Shown here: piece after piece, positions 34,869-44,034 of the stretch | Layout: each line of letters opens with the position of its first letter | Position numbering within the stretch: the stretch's first letter is position 1 | Assembly (NCBI GenBank): GCA_003244185.1 | Contig: QHBT01000043.1 | Span: forward strand, 1 to 64,000 | DNA: 64,000 bases | Origin: Candidatus Dormiibacter spiritus | GTDB lineage: Bacteria; Chloroflexota; Dormibacteria; Dormibacterales; Dormibacteraceae | Direction: 5' to 3' | Notes under the pieces: model-generated | What the model was told of the DNA's origin: nothing | Databases searched by the model: none | The model's input: only the letters and a program-made list of their open reading frames with translations | Program-made: the position numbers and the translations under genes

Positions 34869-35588
34869 ATGTCCCAACCGCCGCCAGCCGCTGCCCTCCC
34901 CACGTCGGCCGGCCATCAGATCGTCCTCGGGTCGACCTGCTGGGTGCTGACGGTCCTGTTCTTCGTCGGCCAGGCGACCGCGCAGGCCGCGGTCACGACG
35001 CGCTTCAGCCTGGTGGCCAACGACATCAGCGACCTGGGCCGCGCCACCTGCGGGCCGTTCAGCCTCGGCACCTATCACACCGAGGTGTGCTCACCACTGC
35101 ACACCGTGATGAACGGCACGTTCGTCGTGGTCGGCCTCCTCCTCGTGGTCGGCGCCGTCGCCCTCCGGCGGGCTTGGCCCCAGCGGCGCCTGACGACGGT
35201 GGGGATAGTGCTGCTGGCACTCGCGGGCGCCGGCCAGGTGCTGGCCGGCCTCTCGCCCGAGGACGTTAACGGCGGGCTTCACGTCCTCGGCGCGCTGTTC
35301 GGCATCCCGCTGCCGCCGATCGCGATCCTGCTGCTGGCGGCGAGCGTGGGGCCGGTCGACCGCATGGTCGTCGTTCTCTCGGTGACGCTGGGCCTGGCCG
35401 GGATCGTGGGCTTGGCGCTCATGATCGCGGCGCCAGGGCTGTTGGGGGTGGGCGCCACCGAGCGCCTCGCGGCCTACCCCACCTACGTCTGGACGATCGC
35501 CATCGGCTCGATCGTCCTGGCGCGCCGGGCCAGTACCACAGGGGCAGATCAGGCAGTGGCCCACCCCGGGGGACAATCGAAGCGGTGA
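34869..35588 (+). CDS. DUF998 membrane protein
   Basis: A 239-residue integral membrane protein with six helices. The features LVANDISDLGRATCG near residue 48, LSPEDVNGGLHVLGALFG and the final helix block fit DUF998 proteins, whose role is unknown. The gene has a strong AAGGAGG site and stands alone. It converges with the TetR gene at 35637. Confidence 0.82.
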   Translation: MSQPPPAAALPTSAGHQIVLGSTCWVLTVLFFVGQATAQAAVTTRFSLVANDISDLGRATCGPFSLGTYHTEVCSPLHTVMNGTFVVVGLLLVVGAVALRRAWPQRRLTTVGIVLLALAGAGQVLAGLSPEDVNGGLHVLGALFGIPLPPIAILLLAASVGPVDRMVVVLSVTLGLAGIVGLALMIAAPGLLGVGATERLAAYPTYVWTIAIGSIVLARRASTTGADQAVAHPGGQSKR

Positions 35589-35636
35589 CGACCACAGATC
35601 GGGAGGTCTTTGGAAGCTGAACAATCCTTTCATCGC

Positions 35637-36299
35637 CTACGTCAACGAGGGAGTGAGCAGCACCGCGATCATGGCCTCGGCGACGAACCGCCCGTAGCGC
35701 TCCAGCGACCAACTCCGGCGGAGCACGAGCAGCTCGTACAGCTCGGGTGAGCTGTAGGTCCAGAGCACATCCCTCGTTTGCTCCAGTTCGATGCCGTGGC
35801 GCAGGTCGCCGCGCTCGTGGAGCCGGCGCGCGTTCTCCTCCATCCGGACCAGCCGGGCGCGGTCCACCTCCTCCAGCAGGGCCGCCATCTCGGCATCGGC
35901 GGCCGCCGCGGTCCGGATCAGGAGCAGCACCGGCGCCACGGCGGGAGCCACCTCGGCCGTGAAGCGTCCCCAGTTGAGGATCACCTGTCGAGCGTCGGTT
36001 TCCAGCGACTGCATCTCGTCGGAGCGCTCCCACGCTGGAATCGGACCGGTGCCGGCGAGTCCCCGGCTCCAGATCGCCCGGACGAGGCCGGCCTTGCCGC
36101 CGAAGCCCTTGTAGACAGTTTCGACCGATACGTCCGCTGCCGCTGCGATCGCGGCAATCGTGGTCGGCCCGTAGCCATCGGCAAGGAAGAGGTGCCTGGC
36201 CGCGTCGAGGATAGTCTCTCGATTGCGGAGCGCCTGCCGCTGGCGTCGGCTAGCGTCGTAGCGGCGCCCGGTCTTGACAACTCCGCTAATTGGGTCCAT
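35637..36299 (-). CDS. TetR-family regulator
   Basis: A 220-residue regulator with a clear N-terminal helix-turn-helix: RETILDAARHLFLADGYGPTTIAAIAAAADVSVETVYKGFGGKAGLVRAI. The C-terminal ligand domain has no recognised motif. It is divergent from the SnoaL-like/NAD(P)-binding pair, with a palindrome between them, so it probably represses both directions. Confidence 0.9.
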   Translation of the reverse strand: MDPISGVVKTGRRYDASRRQRQALRNRETILDAARHLFLADGYGPTTIAAIAAAADVSVETVYKGFGGKAGLVRAIWSRGLAGTGPIPAWERSDEMQSLETDARQVILNWGRFTAEVAPAVAPVLLLIRTAAAADAEMAALLEEVDRARLVRMEENARRLHERGDLRHGIELEQTRDVLWTYSSPELYELLVLRRSWSLERYGRFVAEAMIAVLLTPSLT

Positions 36300-36303
36300 A
36301 GTG

Positions 36304-36331
36304 CTGTATCAGTTACAAATAACTGTATCAG
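36304..36331. promoter_or_regulatory. TetR operator between divergent genes
   Basis: The dyad AGTTA-N4-TAACT (36311-36324) is flanked by two direct copies of CTGTATCAG at 36304 and 36323, 19 bp apart. It lies in the 54-bp gap between the TetR gene and the SnoaL-like gene, in a locally AT-rich stretch. Confidence 0.65.
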
Positions 36332-36353
36332 AAGTGCCAACAAGGAGGCAACC

Positions 36354-36791
36354 ATGAACGGAACTGCCCCGGACCCCAGACCCGGAACGTGGGTGGAGCG
36401 TCTTTGTCGAGCCACCAACGATCACGACCTCGAGGAGCTGACCCGCTGCTTCGCAGCCGACTACCGCAACGAGACGCCGGCCCATCCGGCGCGGGGCTTC
36501 AGCGGCCGAGCTCAAGTGCACAAGAACTGGGAGCAGATCTTCGCTGCCGTTCCTGACCTGACCGCCCACGTGAGTTGGGTCGAGGACGGTCACACCGCCT
36601 GGTCCGAGTGGGAGATGCGCGGCACCCGCCGGGACGGGCAACCCCACCTCATGCGAGGGGTGGTGATCTTCTGCGTGGAAGGCGAAGAGGCGACCTGGGC
36701 CCGCTTCTACCTGGAACCTGTCGACTCAGGCCGCGATGGGGTCGATGCGGCGGTCCTCCGGGCGGTCGGCACGGCGGGAGGTCCGCGATGA
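36354..36791 (+). CDS. SnoaL/NTF2-like protein
   Basis: A 145-residue protein with the cone-shaped SnoaL/NTF2 fold signature: WVERLCRATNDHDLEELTRCFAADYRNETPAHPARGFSGRAQVHKNWEQIFAAVPDL. These bind small hydrophobic ligands or act as isomerases/cyclases. The ribosome site is AAGGAGG, nine bases before the ATG. It overlaps the NAD(P)-binding gene by 4 bp, so the two proteins probably work on the same compound under TetR control. Confidence 0.85.
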   Translation: MNGTAPDPRPGTWVERLCRATNDHDLEELTRCFAADYRNETPAHPARGFSGRAQVHKNWEQIFAAVPDLTAHVSWVEDGHTAWSEWEMRGTRRDGQPHLMRGVVIFCVEGEEATWARFYLEPVDSGRDGVDAAVLRAVGTAGGPR

Positions 36792-37693
36792 TCCTGGTTG
36801 CCGGCGGTACCGGCACCCTCGGATCGCGGCTCGTCCGCCGCCTGTTGGATCGCGGGCTCTCGGTCCGGGTCTTGACTCGGGATGCCGGGCGGGTCGCCGA
36901 CCCCCGACGCGACACGCTCGACGTGGTTGAGGGCGACGTGCGCGACCGCGCCGCCGTGGCGCGCGCGATGAAGGGGGTGCAGACCGTGGTCTCGGCGGTG
37001 CACGGCTTGGTCGGCACTGGGGGCTCCTCGCCGGCCTCCGTCGACCGGGACGGCAATGCGAACCTGATTGACGCGGCCGCTGCCGGCGGTGCGTCGGTTG
37101 TCCTCGTGTCGGTTGAGGGCGCCTCGCCGGACAGCCCGCTGGAGCTGTCGCGAATGAAGTACGCGGCGGAGGAACACCTGCGCGGCAGCGGGACGGCATG
37201 GACCGTCGTCCGGGCCCCCGCGTATCTCGAGACCTACATCCGGCTGTTCGAGGAGACAGCAGGCCGTTGGGGCCGGCCGCTGGTGTTCGGGCGCGGCGAC
37301 AATCCAATCAACTTCGTCTCCGCGGACGACGTCGCCGCGCTGGTCGAGCACACAGTGACCGACCGCTCGGGCCGAGGCAGCGTGCTCGAAATCAGAGGGC
37401 CCGAATGCCTGACCCTGAATCAGCTGGCCGAAGCCGTACAGAAGGCGGCCGGCCGGGCCGGGCGGCCACGGCACGTGCCGCGACCAATGCTTCGGGTGAT
37501 GGCGGTCGGGATGAAGCCCTTTAGACCGGCGATGGCCCGGCTCGCGCAGATGGCGCTCATGATGGACACCGCCGACATGACAGCGGGCGCCGATCGGGTC
37601 GTGGCGGCCGAGCCTCAGCCCCCGACGCAGAGTCTCTCCGAGGTGCTGGCGACCCACGCATCGACACTCTCAACCACTCAGCCCCTGAGCTGA
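36788..37693 (+). CDS. NmrA-like NAD(P)-binding protein
   Basis: A 301-residue atypical short-chain dehydrogenase. The cofactor motif is ILVAGGTGTLGSRLVRRLLDRG, with VRVLTRDAGR and VVEGDVRD following. The usual active-site Tyr-Lys pair appears only weakly (SRMKYAAEEHL), as in NmrA/Ycf39-type proteins that sense or use NAD(P). An intact counterpart of the dead NmrA-like gene at 18.4 kb, though not a close copy. Confidence 0.88.
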   Translation: MILVAGGTGTLGSRLVRRLLDRGLSVRVLTRDAGRVADPRRDTLDVVEGDVRDRAAVARAMKGVQTVVSAVHGLVGTGGSSPASVDRDGNANLIDAAAAGGASVVLVSVEGASPDSPLELSRMKYAAEEHLRGSGTAWTVVRAPAYLETYIRLFEETAGRWGRPLVFGRGDNPINFVSADDVAALVEHTVTDRSGRGSVLEIRGPECLTLNQLAEAVQKAAGRAGRPRHVPRPMLRVMAVGMKPFRPAMARLAQMALMMDTADMTAGADRVVAAEPQPPTQSLSEVLATHASTLSTTQPLS

Positions 37694-37843
37694 GCCGCTC
37701 AGCCGACGTCTCAACACTGAAGAGGCGGGAAGGCAAGAGGCTGAGTCGCGGCTCAGGCTTTGCCACGGGTTAACCACGACCGTTCTACGCTTGGTTCATC
37801 GACCCGGCCGTCCGAACCACTGTCAAGGGGGAAACGGAGACCA

Positions 37844-39307
37844 ATGAAACGACTGCTCTCGCGAGCCGTATTCGTCGGCGTGCTGGCGGCGCTGTTGGTG
37901 CCGATCCCGGCCAGCGCTGACGACTCGACGGGCGGCGACCAGTCTGGCGGGGATCAGACGGGAGAGAACCAACGGGCCAACAGCCCGATCAAGCACACGA
38001 TCATCGTCTACCAGGAGAACATCTCCTTCGATCACTACTTCGGTACCTATGGCCGCGGCACAAACGGAATTCCCACGGGCACCAAGCTGACCCATACCAA
38101 CGGCACGACGACTTACGGTCCGTACTCGCCCTCGAAGCTCAACGGCCAGACCCAGGCCTCCACCTGCGACGTCGACCACGCCTACACAGACATGATCCAG
38201 ATGGCCAACCACGGTCGGATGGACATGTACCTGCAGTACGGCAACAACAAGACTGTGCCCAACCCCAGCACGTCTACCAACTGTCCCAGCTTCGAGACCA
38301 ACCCGAACGGTCAAGCTCTGGCTCTCGGCTACTACGAAGGCAGGCCTGGCGATCCCTCGTCGCCGCTGCAGAACTACTGGAGCTTGGCCCGCCGGTACAC
38401 GCTGGCTGACAACTTCTTCCAGGGCGTGTACGGGCCTTCGACGCCAGGAGCGCAGTGGCTGGTGGCGGCAACCAACAACACAGTGCACGATCCCAACCCG
38501 ATCGGCGACGTCTGCAACGACTACGCCCCGTCCATTTCGCCGCAGAACATCCCGAACCTGGGCGCTGAGGCCTCAGCCAAAGGCGTGAGCTGGGCGTGGT
38601 TCCAGGGTGGCTTCGGGAAGTGCGTGGGGGGCACCACCAACGGCTACAGCGCCCACCACGATCCCTTCCAGTACTTCACCTCCACGGCGGATCTCAGCCA
38701 TCGGTGGGCGTGGGATCCCAAGCTGAACTACCCACAGGCGGATCGACATCAGCGCGACCTGGACCTCTTCTATGCCGCGCTATCCGGCTCGTCCGTCAAC
38801 GGGAAGGTTCCCGACTTGCCGGCGATCTCCTGGGTGAAGGCGCCGACCACCAGCGATGCCCATCCCGGCTACTCCAGTCCGGTGGCCGATGACCAGTTCG
38901 TGGGGGACGTGGCCAAGCGCCTCAAGGGCAGCCGCTACTGGAAGGACTCGGCCCTGATGGTTGCCTTCGACGAGAGCGGTGGCTGGTGGGACCATGTGGC
39001 TCCGCCTGACCTCGGCGGCCGGTTCGCGACCTGGGTCAACGGCCAGCCCAACCTCAGCGGCTGCCAGTACCCGGGTGACGGCCTTCCCTGTGGCGAGGCG
39101 GGCCTCGGGCCGAGGATGCCGATGCTGGTGATCTCGCGCTTTGCCAAGCGCGGATATGTCGATCCCGATCTGCTCAACACTGCCTCGCTCGCCAAGTGGG
39201 TCGAGTGGAACCATCACCTGCCCGCCCTCGGTGTCTGGGGCAACCGTGATGTCAAGGCCGGATCCCTGGTCGGAGCCTTCCGGTTCGACGCACAGGAAGG
39301 CGACTGA
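37844..39307 (+). CDS. secreted phospholipase C/phosphoesterase-family protein
   Basis: A 487-residue exported enzyme. The signal peptide is LLSRAVFVGVLAALLVPIPASA. A short Gly/Asp/Gln linker precedes the catalytic domain, which opens HTIIVYQENISFDHYFGTY, the metal-binding start of phospholipase C/acid phosphatase A proteins. Later landmarks are MVAFDESGGWWDHVAPP and GPRMPMLVISRFAKRGYVD. It probably hydrolyses phosphodiesters or phospholipids outside the cell. It is a single-gene unit with a terminator after it. Confidence 0.9.
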   Translation: MKRLLSRAVFVGVLAALLVPIPASADDSTGGDQSGGDQTGENQRANSPIKHTIIVYQENISFDHYFGTYGRGTNGIPTGTKLTHTNGTTTYGPYSPSKLNGQTQASTCDVDHAYTDMIQMANHGRMDMYLQYGNNKTVPNPSTSTNCPSFETNPNGQALALGYYEGRPGDPSSPLQNYWSLARRYTLADNFFQGVYGPSTPGAQWLVAATNNTVHDPNPIGDVCNDYAPSISPQNIPNLGAEASAKGVSWAWFQGGFGKCVGGTTNGYSAHHDPFQYFTSTADLSHRWAWDPKLNYPQADRHQRDLDLFYAALSGSSVNGKVPDLPAISWVKAPTTSDAHPGYSSPVADDQFVGDVAKRLKGSRYWKDSALMVAFDESGGWWDHVAPPDLGGRFATWVNGQPNLSGCQYPGDGLPCGEAGLGPRMPMLVISRFAKRGYVDPDLLNTASLAKWVEWNHHLPALGVWGNRDVKAGSLVGAFRFDAQEGD

Positions 39308-39331
39308 GTAGCACCCTCCTCCGTTTGTATG

Positions 39332-39360
39332 GGGCCGGGGTGCCCATGGTTCCCCGGCCC
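39332..39360. terminator. bidirectional hairpin between convergent genes
   Basis: GGGCCGGGG at 39332-39340 pairs perfectly with CCCCGGCCC at 39352-39360 across an 11-base loop. It lies between the phospholipase gene and the convergent exporter gene, serving either or both. Confidence 0.65.
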
Positions 39361-39369
39361 TCCCCGGCG

Positions 39370-40941
39370 TCAGCGCGGGTGCTGCCGCAGCGGGAGCTCG
39401 CGTATGAACAGCGAGGCCAACAGTGCCACCCCGACAAAGGGCACGCCGACGACGAACACCGGGTGCAGGGCGTCCGCCATCCCGGCCCGGATCCCCAGCA
39501 GGAGCACCGGTGGGAGATGAGCGAATGTTGCCGGGTCGAGCGCCGAACCCGCACTGAGCACGGCGGAACCCCCCGAGCGCCGGAACGCCGCGACAGCCGA
39601 TGGCGGCAGGTGCCGGGGGATGTCGGTGGCCAGTCCGGACGTCAGCAACGAGCCCATGACGGCCACTCCGATCGCTGAGCCGATGGAGCGGAAGAGCTGC
39701 GTGGCCGACGTCGCGACGCCCATATCGGAGGGATCGACCGCGTTCTGCACGGCGAGCGTAAACGTCTGCATGGCAGCGCCCAGTCCGAGGCCGATCAGGA
39801 TCATGTTGCGCACGATTTCTGCGTTCGAAGTCCGCATGTCCATCTGCGCGAGAAGCAAGTAGCCGATCGCCATGGCCACCAGGCCCGTCAGTATCGCCAC
39901 CTTGTAGCGTCCAGTTCGCGAGATCACCTGCCCGTTGACGATCGAGGTGACGACCATCGCCAGCAGCATTGGCAGGAGCACCGAGCCAGAGCCCGCGGCG
40001 TTGCTCCCAATCACGCCCTGGACGAAGACGGGGATGAAGTAGATGGCGCCGAACATCGCCATCGCCACCCCCGTAGTGGCGATGCAGGAGAACGTGAAGA
40101 TCGAGTTGCGCCAGAGCCGGAGTGGTAACACCGGTTCCGTCGCCCGCAGCTCTATGAGCACGAAGAGCATCACGGCCACCGCGGCGATTGAGTAGAGACC
40201 CACGATTTGAAGGGAGAGCCAGGCATACTGCTGGCCGCCCCACACTGTCGCCGTGAGGCCGCTGACCAGCCCCACGGTCAGAGTCACGATGCCCCACACG
40301 TCGATGGCGTGCTTGCGCTGCTGCGTCGGTACGTGCATGAACAGTAGGATCACGATGAGCGCCACCACTCCGACTGGCAGGTTTACGAAGAAGAGCCAGC
40401 GCCAGCTCAGATGGTCCGTGATGAAGCCACCCAGCGGCGGCCCCAAGAGCGAGGAAAGCCCGAAGGTGGCACCGATCACTCCCTGGTACTTGCCCCGTTC
40501 CCGGGGGCTGATGATGTCCCCGATGATGGCCTGGGACAGTGGCTGCATAGTGCCAATGCCAAGCCCTTGCACTGCCCGCGCCGCGATCAGGAACCAGAAG
40601 CTCGGCGCCAGCCCGGACAGCACCGAGCCGGCCATGAAGACCAGAATCCCGCCCATGTAGAACGGCTTGCGCCCGAACAGGTCGGAGAGCTTGCCAGCGA
40701 TCGGCACGGCGACAGCCGAGGCCACGATGCTCGAGATAGCAATCCAGCTGTAGTGCTCGATACCGCCGAGCTGAGCCACGATCACCGGCATCGCCGGCGC
40801 GATAAGCGTCAGGTTCAGCGTCGAAACGAACATCCCCAGCAGCAAGCCCGCGAAAACCGCCATCACTGAGCGCCGGTTCTGGCTGGGCATCGGCTCGGGA
40901 CCGTGGTGGCTGTCTGCCCTGACAGCCGGGGCTGCGCTCAT
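39370..40941 (-). CDS. DHA2-family (EmrB/QacA) drug exporter
   Basis: A 523-residue transporter with 14 predicted helices. The major-facilitator loop signature is [13 protein letters not shown] and the antiporter motif is [30 protein letters not shown]. It exports drugs or metabolites using the proton gradient. The start at 40941 overlaps the stop of the molybdopterin enzyme gene by 4 bp (ATGA), an unusual pairing. The frame is open further upstream only by chance. Confidence 0.9.
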   Translation of the reverse strand: MSAAPAVRADSHHGPEPMPSQNRRSVMAVFAGLLLGMFVSTLNLTLIAPAMPVIVAQLGGIEHYSWIAISSIVASAVAVPIAGKLSDLFGRKPFYMGGILVFMAGSVLSGLAPSFWFLIAARAVQGLGIGTMQPLSQAIIGDIISPRERGKYQGVIGATFGLSSLLGPPLGGFITDHLSWRWLFFVNLPVGVVALIVILLFMHVPTQQRKHAIDVWGIVTLTVGLVSGLTATVWGGQQYAWLSLQIVGLYSIAAVAVMLFVLIELRATEPVLPLRLWRNSIFTFSCIATTGVAMAMFGAIYFIPVFVQGVIGSNAAGSGSVLLPMLLAMVVTSIVNGQVISRTGRYKVAILTGLVAMAIGYLLLAQMDMRTSNAEIVRNMILIGLGLGAAMQTFTLAVQNAVDPSDMGVATSATQLFRSIGSAIGVAVMGSLLTSGLATDIPRHLPPSAVAAFRRSGGSAVLSAGSALDPATFAHLPPVLLLGIRAGMADALHPVFVVGVPFVGVALLASLFIRELPLRQHPR

Positions 40942-43166
40942 CTCTGACCGAGCGCCAGCTCCTGCCATTCGACCGGCACGCGGCTTGGCCGTACGCCGCA
41001 GGCCGCACGGATCGCGTTCGCAACGGCGGCCGGACCGGGCACGGCCGGCGGCTCGCCAACACCCTTGGCCCCGAAGGGGCCGATCGGCGACGGCACTTGG
41101 ACCAGCTCGACCTCGGTCAGCGGCGCCTGGTCGATGCTCGGAAGCCCATAGTCGATCAGGCTTGCAGTCATCAGCTGGCCTTGGGCGTCCCAGCGCAGCT
41201 CCTCGCCCAGCGCCCGGCCGACGGACTGGAGGCTGCCGCCGTGGACCTGGCCGACCACCTCCGCCGGGTTCAGCGCATGGCCGACGTCCTGGATGGCGGC
41301 GTAGCCAGTCAGCCGCCACTCGCCAGTCTCCCGGTCGACCCGGACCCGGGCCAGGTGCACAGTGAACATTGGCGACTGCTGGGTGATTGCCGACCGCCCG
41401 CGGCCCAGCACCGGCTCGTAGCGGCCGCCGAACTGCATCGACAGGCCGGCGAGGTGGCCAATTGCCACCGCCCGGCCAGGCACGCCGCGGACGTGGACCT
41501 CGCCGTCGCTGATCTCGAGGTCGTCGATCGACGCCTCCAACTCCTCGGAGGCGATCTCCAGCACCTGGCGGCGCGCCTCGGCCGCTGCTTGCTGGACGGC
41601 CGGTCCGACGGTGAAAACTATCTTGCTGCCTCCCGCCACGCCGGCGTACGGCGCCACCGCAGTGTCGCCGGTGTGGACATGGACGCGGTCCAAGCCGACG
41701 CCGAAGGTCTCGGCCGCGATCATCGCCAGCGTTGTGTCGGTGCCGCTGATGTCGGACGAACCGAGCTGGAGGTTCAAGGAGCCGTCGGTCTCGACGCGGC
41801 AGGCCGCAGCCGCCGGCTCCAGGCCCCCACCCCAGCCGCCGACCGCCAACCCAACCCCTTCGTCCTCAGCCGCTGGTGCCGTGTAGATGGGATGCCGGAT
41901 CGCCGCCTCCAGGCACTCGACGAGCCCGATCCTCGGCCAGGTCGCGCCGTCCGGCCGGGGGTCGCCTTCGCGACTCGCGTTGCGCAGTCGCAGCTCGATC
42001 GGATCCTGGCCCAGCCGCTGAGCCAGCTCGTCCATCGCTGACTCGAGAGCGAAGTACGCCTGCGGGGCCCCTGGCGCCCGGTAAGCGGCGACGGGGCACT
42101 TGTTGGTGGCCACTTCGAGACCCTCCATGTCGAAGGCAGGGATTCGGTAAGTGCCGCCCAGCAGCAGACCGGCGAGACCGCCGAGGCCGCCTTGACCGGC
42201 GCCGTTGTCGAATACAACTCGCGCCCGGAGCGCTCGCAGCGTGCCGTCGAGGTCGGCGCCAAGCTTCAAGTCGACGATCGCGCCCGGGGCGCCCCGGCCC
42301 ATCAGGAACTCCTCCGTGCGGGTCAGCTCCAGACGCACAGGCCTTCCGGTGCGGCGGGCCAGCAGGGCGACCAATGGCTCCAGCAGCGCGATCTTGCCGC
42401 CGAAGCCCCCGCCGACTTGGACCGGCACGACCCGAATCGAGCTCACGGGTGCCTCCAGCGCGCTGGCCACCGACTGGCGCGTGAAGAAACTGCCCTGGGT
42501 CGGCGCGTGGATCGTGAGGCCGCCGTCCGGCTCGGGGGCCGCCACCGCGAGGTGCGGCTCGATGAAGCCCTGGTGTACCGCAGGTATGTGGTAGCGCCCC
42601 TCGACGACGACCTCTGCCGCCGTGAAAGCCCCCTCGGCGTCGCCTCTTTGTAAGTGGACCTGAGCGGTCACGTTGGGCGGCCGGTCAGCCGCTGGCCCTT
42701 CGATGCCTGCCAGCCCATGCGCGCCTCCGTCGTCCAGACCGCCGCGCGCCCCCTCCAGAACCGTGGGGGCGCCATCGCCCATCGCCTCGAGAGGGTCGAT
42801 GACCGCCGGCAGCGGCTCGTATTCGACCTCCACCAGCGCTATCGCATCGGCCGCCTGGGCTTCGGTCTCGGCCACGACCGCCACCACCGGCTGGCCTGCG
42901 TAGTGCACGCGGTCGACGGCGAGTGGCGCCTCCGGACCGGTCGCCGCCCCGGCCGGCAAATCGCGCCCCGAGACCGCTGTCAGAACGCCTGGCGCGGCAG
43001 CGGCAGCAGAGAGATCCACTGTTGCCAGGCGGGCCGCGGCGTGAGGAGAGAGCAGGAGCCGGGCGTAGGCCAGGCCGGCAGGCCTCAGGTCGGCGGTGAA
43101 TCGCATCCCGCCCGTGACCTTGGCGCCCCCTTCCAGGCGTCGGTGGGAGACTCCGATCGCCGGCAC
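40938..43166 (-). CDS. xanthine dehydrogenase-family molybdopterin subunit, orphan
   Basis: A 742-residue large subunit of the xanthine oxidase/aldehyde oxidase/CO dehydrogenase family. Visible cofactor motifs are [16 protein letters not shown], the active-site loop [15 protein letters not shown], and [21 protein letters not shown] with the catalytic Glu in GEPP. The loop lacks the Cys of true CO dehydrogenase (AYRCSFR) and differs from AYRGAGR. No small FeS subunit or FAD subunit gene lies beside it. It may use partners encoded elsewhere. The substrate is unknown. Confidence 0.88.
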   Translation of the reverse strand: MPAIGVSHRRLEGGAKVTGGMRFTADLRPAGLAYARLLLSPHAAARLATVDLSAAAAAPGVLTAVSGRDLPAGAATGPEAPLAVDRVHYAGQPVVAVVAETEAQAADAIALVEVEYEPLPAVIDPLEAMGDGAPTVLEGARGGLDDGGAHGLAGIEGPAADRPPNVTAQVHLQRGDAEGAFTAAEVVVEGRYHIPAVHQGFIEPHLAVAAPEPDGGLTIHAPTQGSFFTRQSVASALEAPVSSIRVVPVQVGGGFGGKIALLEPLVALLARRTGRPVRLELTRTEEFLMGRGAPGAIVDLKLGADLDGTLRALRARVVFDNGAGQGGLGGLAGLLLGGTYRIPAFDMEGLEVATNKCPVAAYRAPGAPQAYFALESAMDELAQRLGQDPIELRLRNASREGDPRPDGATWPRIGLVECLEAAIRHPIYTAPAAEDEGVGLAVGGWGGGLEPAAAACRVETDGSLNLQLGSSDISGTDTTLAMIAAETFGVGLDRVHVHTGDTAVAPYAGVAGGSKIVFTVGPAVQQAAAEARRQVLEIASEELEASIDDLEISDGEVHVRGVPGRAVAIGHLAGLSMQFGGRYEPVLGRGRSAITQQSPMFTVHLARVRVDRETGEWRLTGYAAIQDVGHALNPAEVVGQVHGGSLQSVGRALGEELRWDAQGQLMTASLIDYGLPSIDQAPLTEVELVQVPSPIGPFGAKGVGEPPAVPGPAAVANAIRAACGVRPSRVPVEWQELALGQR

Positions 43167-43208
43167 TCCACCAGAGTAGCGACGGCCGGTTCCGCGGAGT
43201 GTGGCGGG

Positions 43209-43227
43209 CTCCGTTTCAGTCCGCCGA
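43209..43227. repeat. 19-bp copy of a string at 487-505 (inverted)
   Basis: The minus strand reads CGGCGGACTGAAACGGAGC, identical to 487-505 on the plus strand. In random GC-rich sequence of this size a 19-bp match is not expected. It may be an end of some mobile element. The surrounding stretch 43167-43449 has no recognised gene. Confidence 0.6.
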
Positions 43228-43449
43228 TTTTGGCTCGCATCTCGGGTTTGCTGTCGCGGCTGGGTCGCCAGGCTTTGGCGATCACTTGAAAGACCGCCTG
43301 GTACGTCACCGCGTCGGCGACCGACCGTGTGATGTCCAGGTGTCGCTTTCCGACTCCGGCTTCGTCCTCGACTCAGTTCTGGTGGTGCGAGCCCTCAGCG
43401 GTGTATACGAACACCAGCGGCGTGATGCCACCGACGACTGTCGCGGGGC

Positions 43450-43479
43450 TTGTCTGAATTGAGCTCGCGCGTGTATGCT
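43450..43479 (+). promoter_or_regulatory. sigma-70 type promoter for the DUF2853 gene
   Basis: TTGTCT at 43450-43455 and TATGCT at 43474-43479 are 18 bp apart. The start codon lies 59 bp downstream, with GCGGAGGAG as ribosome site. Confidence 0.55.
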
Positions 43480-43538
43480 TTCGCCGTGGCGCAACTTCGC
43501 GTCACGACCAGCAGATCAGCAAAGCGGAGGAGTCGAAT

Positions 43539-43859
43539 ATGGCGCACGATCATTTGGCGGAGGTCAAAAAGCATGCTCCCCAAGCGAACCAGTCAGCAGT
43601 CGATGGCATAGTGAAGCATCTCGGCATTGCACTGCAGAGCCGTGATGCTTCCCTCGTGTCCTGTGGGGACAAGTCGGAGCGAGACCGAGTGCGCGACAGC
43701 TTTCTAAAGAAGAAGCTCGCGCTCACTCAGAGCGACGCCGAGCTTGATGCAGCTGTCATGGAGGTCTGCCAGAAGATGGCCGGCGACCGCGATAAGTCAC
43801 GGGTGACCTTCTACTACCTGCTCGCTGAGAAGTACAAGAAGCTGGATACCTTCGCCTAG
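43539..43859 (+). CDS. DUF2853 family protein
   Basis: A 106-residue soluble protein with a helical, Lys-rich composition unlike its neighbours. The second half, DRVRDSFLKKKLALTQSDAELDAAVMEVCQKM and SRVTFYYLLAEKYKKLDTF, follows DUF2853, a small all-alpha family of unknown function. It has its own promoter and stands as a single gene. Confidence 0.85.
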   Translation: MAHDHLAEVKKHAPQANQSAVDGIVKHLGIALQSRDASLVSCGDKSERDRVRDSFLKKKLALTQSDAELDAAVMEVCQKMAGDRDKSRVTFYYLLAEKYKKLDTFA

Positions 43860-43980
43860 ACAGCCAGAGTTATCTGAACCCGCGACCGGGCCCGCACCCG
43901 GGGGCAGCTGGTGAGCAATTCGCTGATCGCGAAGACCGCCTAAACAGACCGAGCGGTCGCGGGTGTTAGGCCCGTTGTCC

Positions 43981-44014
43981 GCGCGAACATAGGGTTCGAG
44001 CCCCTATTCGCGCA
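43981..44014 (+). other. hairpin with tRNA T-arm sequence
   Basis: GCGCGAA (43981-43987) pairs with TTCGCGC (44007-44013). Inside, TAGGG pairs with CCCTA around the loop TTCGAGC. The core GGTTCGAGCCC fits the tRNA T-arm/B-box, and the outer stem looks like an acceptor stem plus discriminator A, but D and anticodon arms are missing. It lies between convergent genes, so it may simply be a terminator. A tRNA-derived relic or attachment-site scar is the alternative. Confidence 0.45.
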
Positions 44015-44034
44015 ATTGTTTCGTCTTGAGCTTT

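Noticed and set aside
33220-34950. Plus-strand frame of 576 codons
   Set aside because: It overlaps the spermidine-synthase-like gene in another frame and is Arg/Pro-rich without motifs.
38780-41062. Minus-strand frame of 760 codons
   Set aside because: It runs antisense to the phospholipase gene and out of frame with the exporter; the frame is an artefact of high GC.
40938-43166. Carbon monoxide dehydrogenase large subunit
   Set aside because: The active-site loop reads AYRAPGAP, not AYRCSFR or AYRGAGR, and no CoxS/CoxM genes are nearby.
43860-44034. Complete tRNA gene
   Set aside because: The T-arm and acceptor-like stem are convincing but D and anticodon arms cannot be formed upstream at the right distances.
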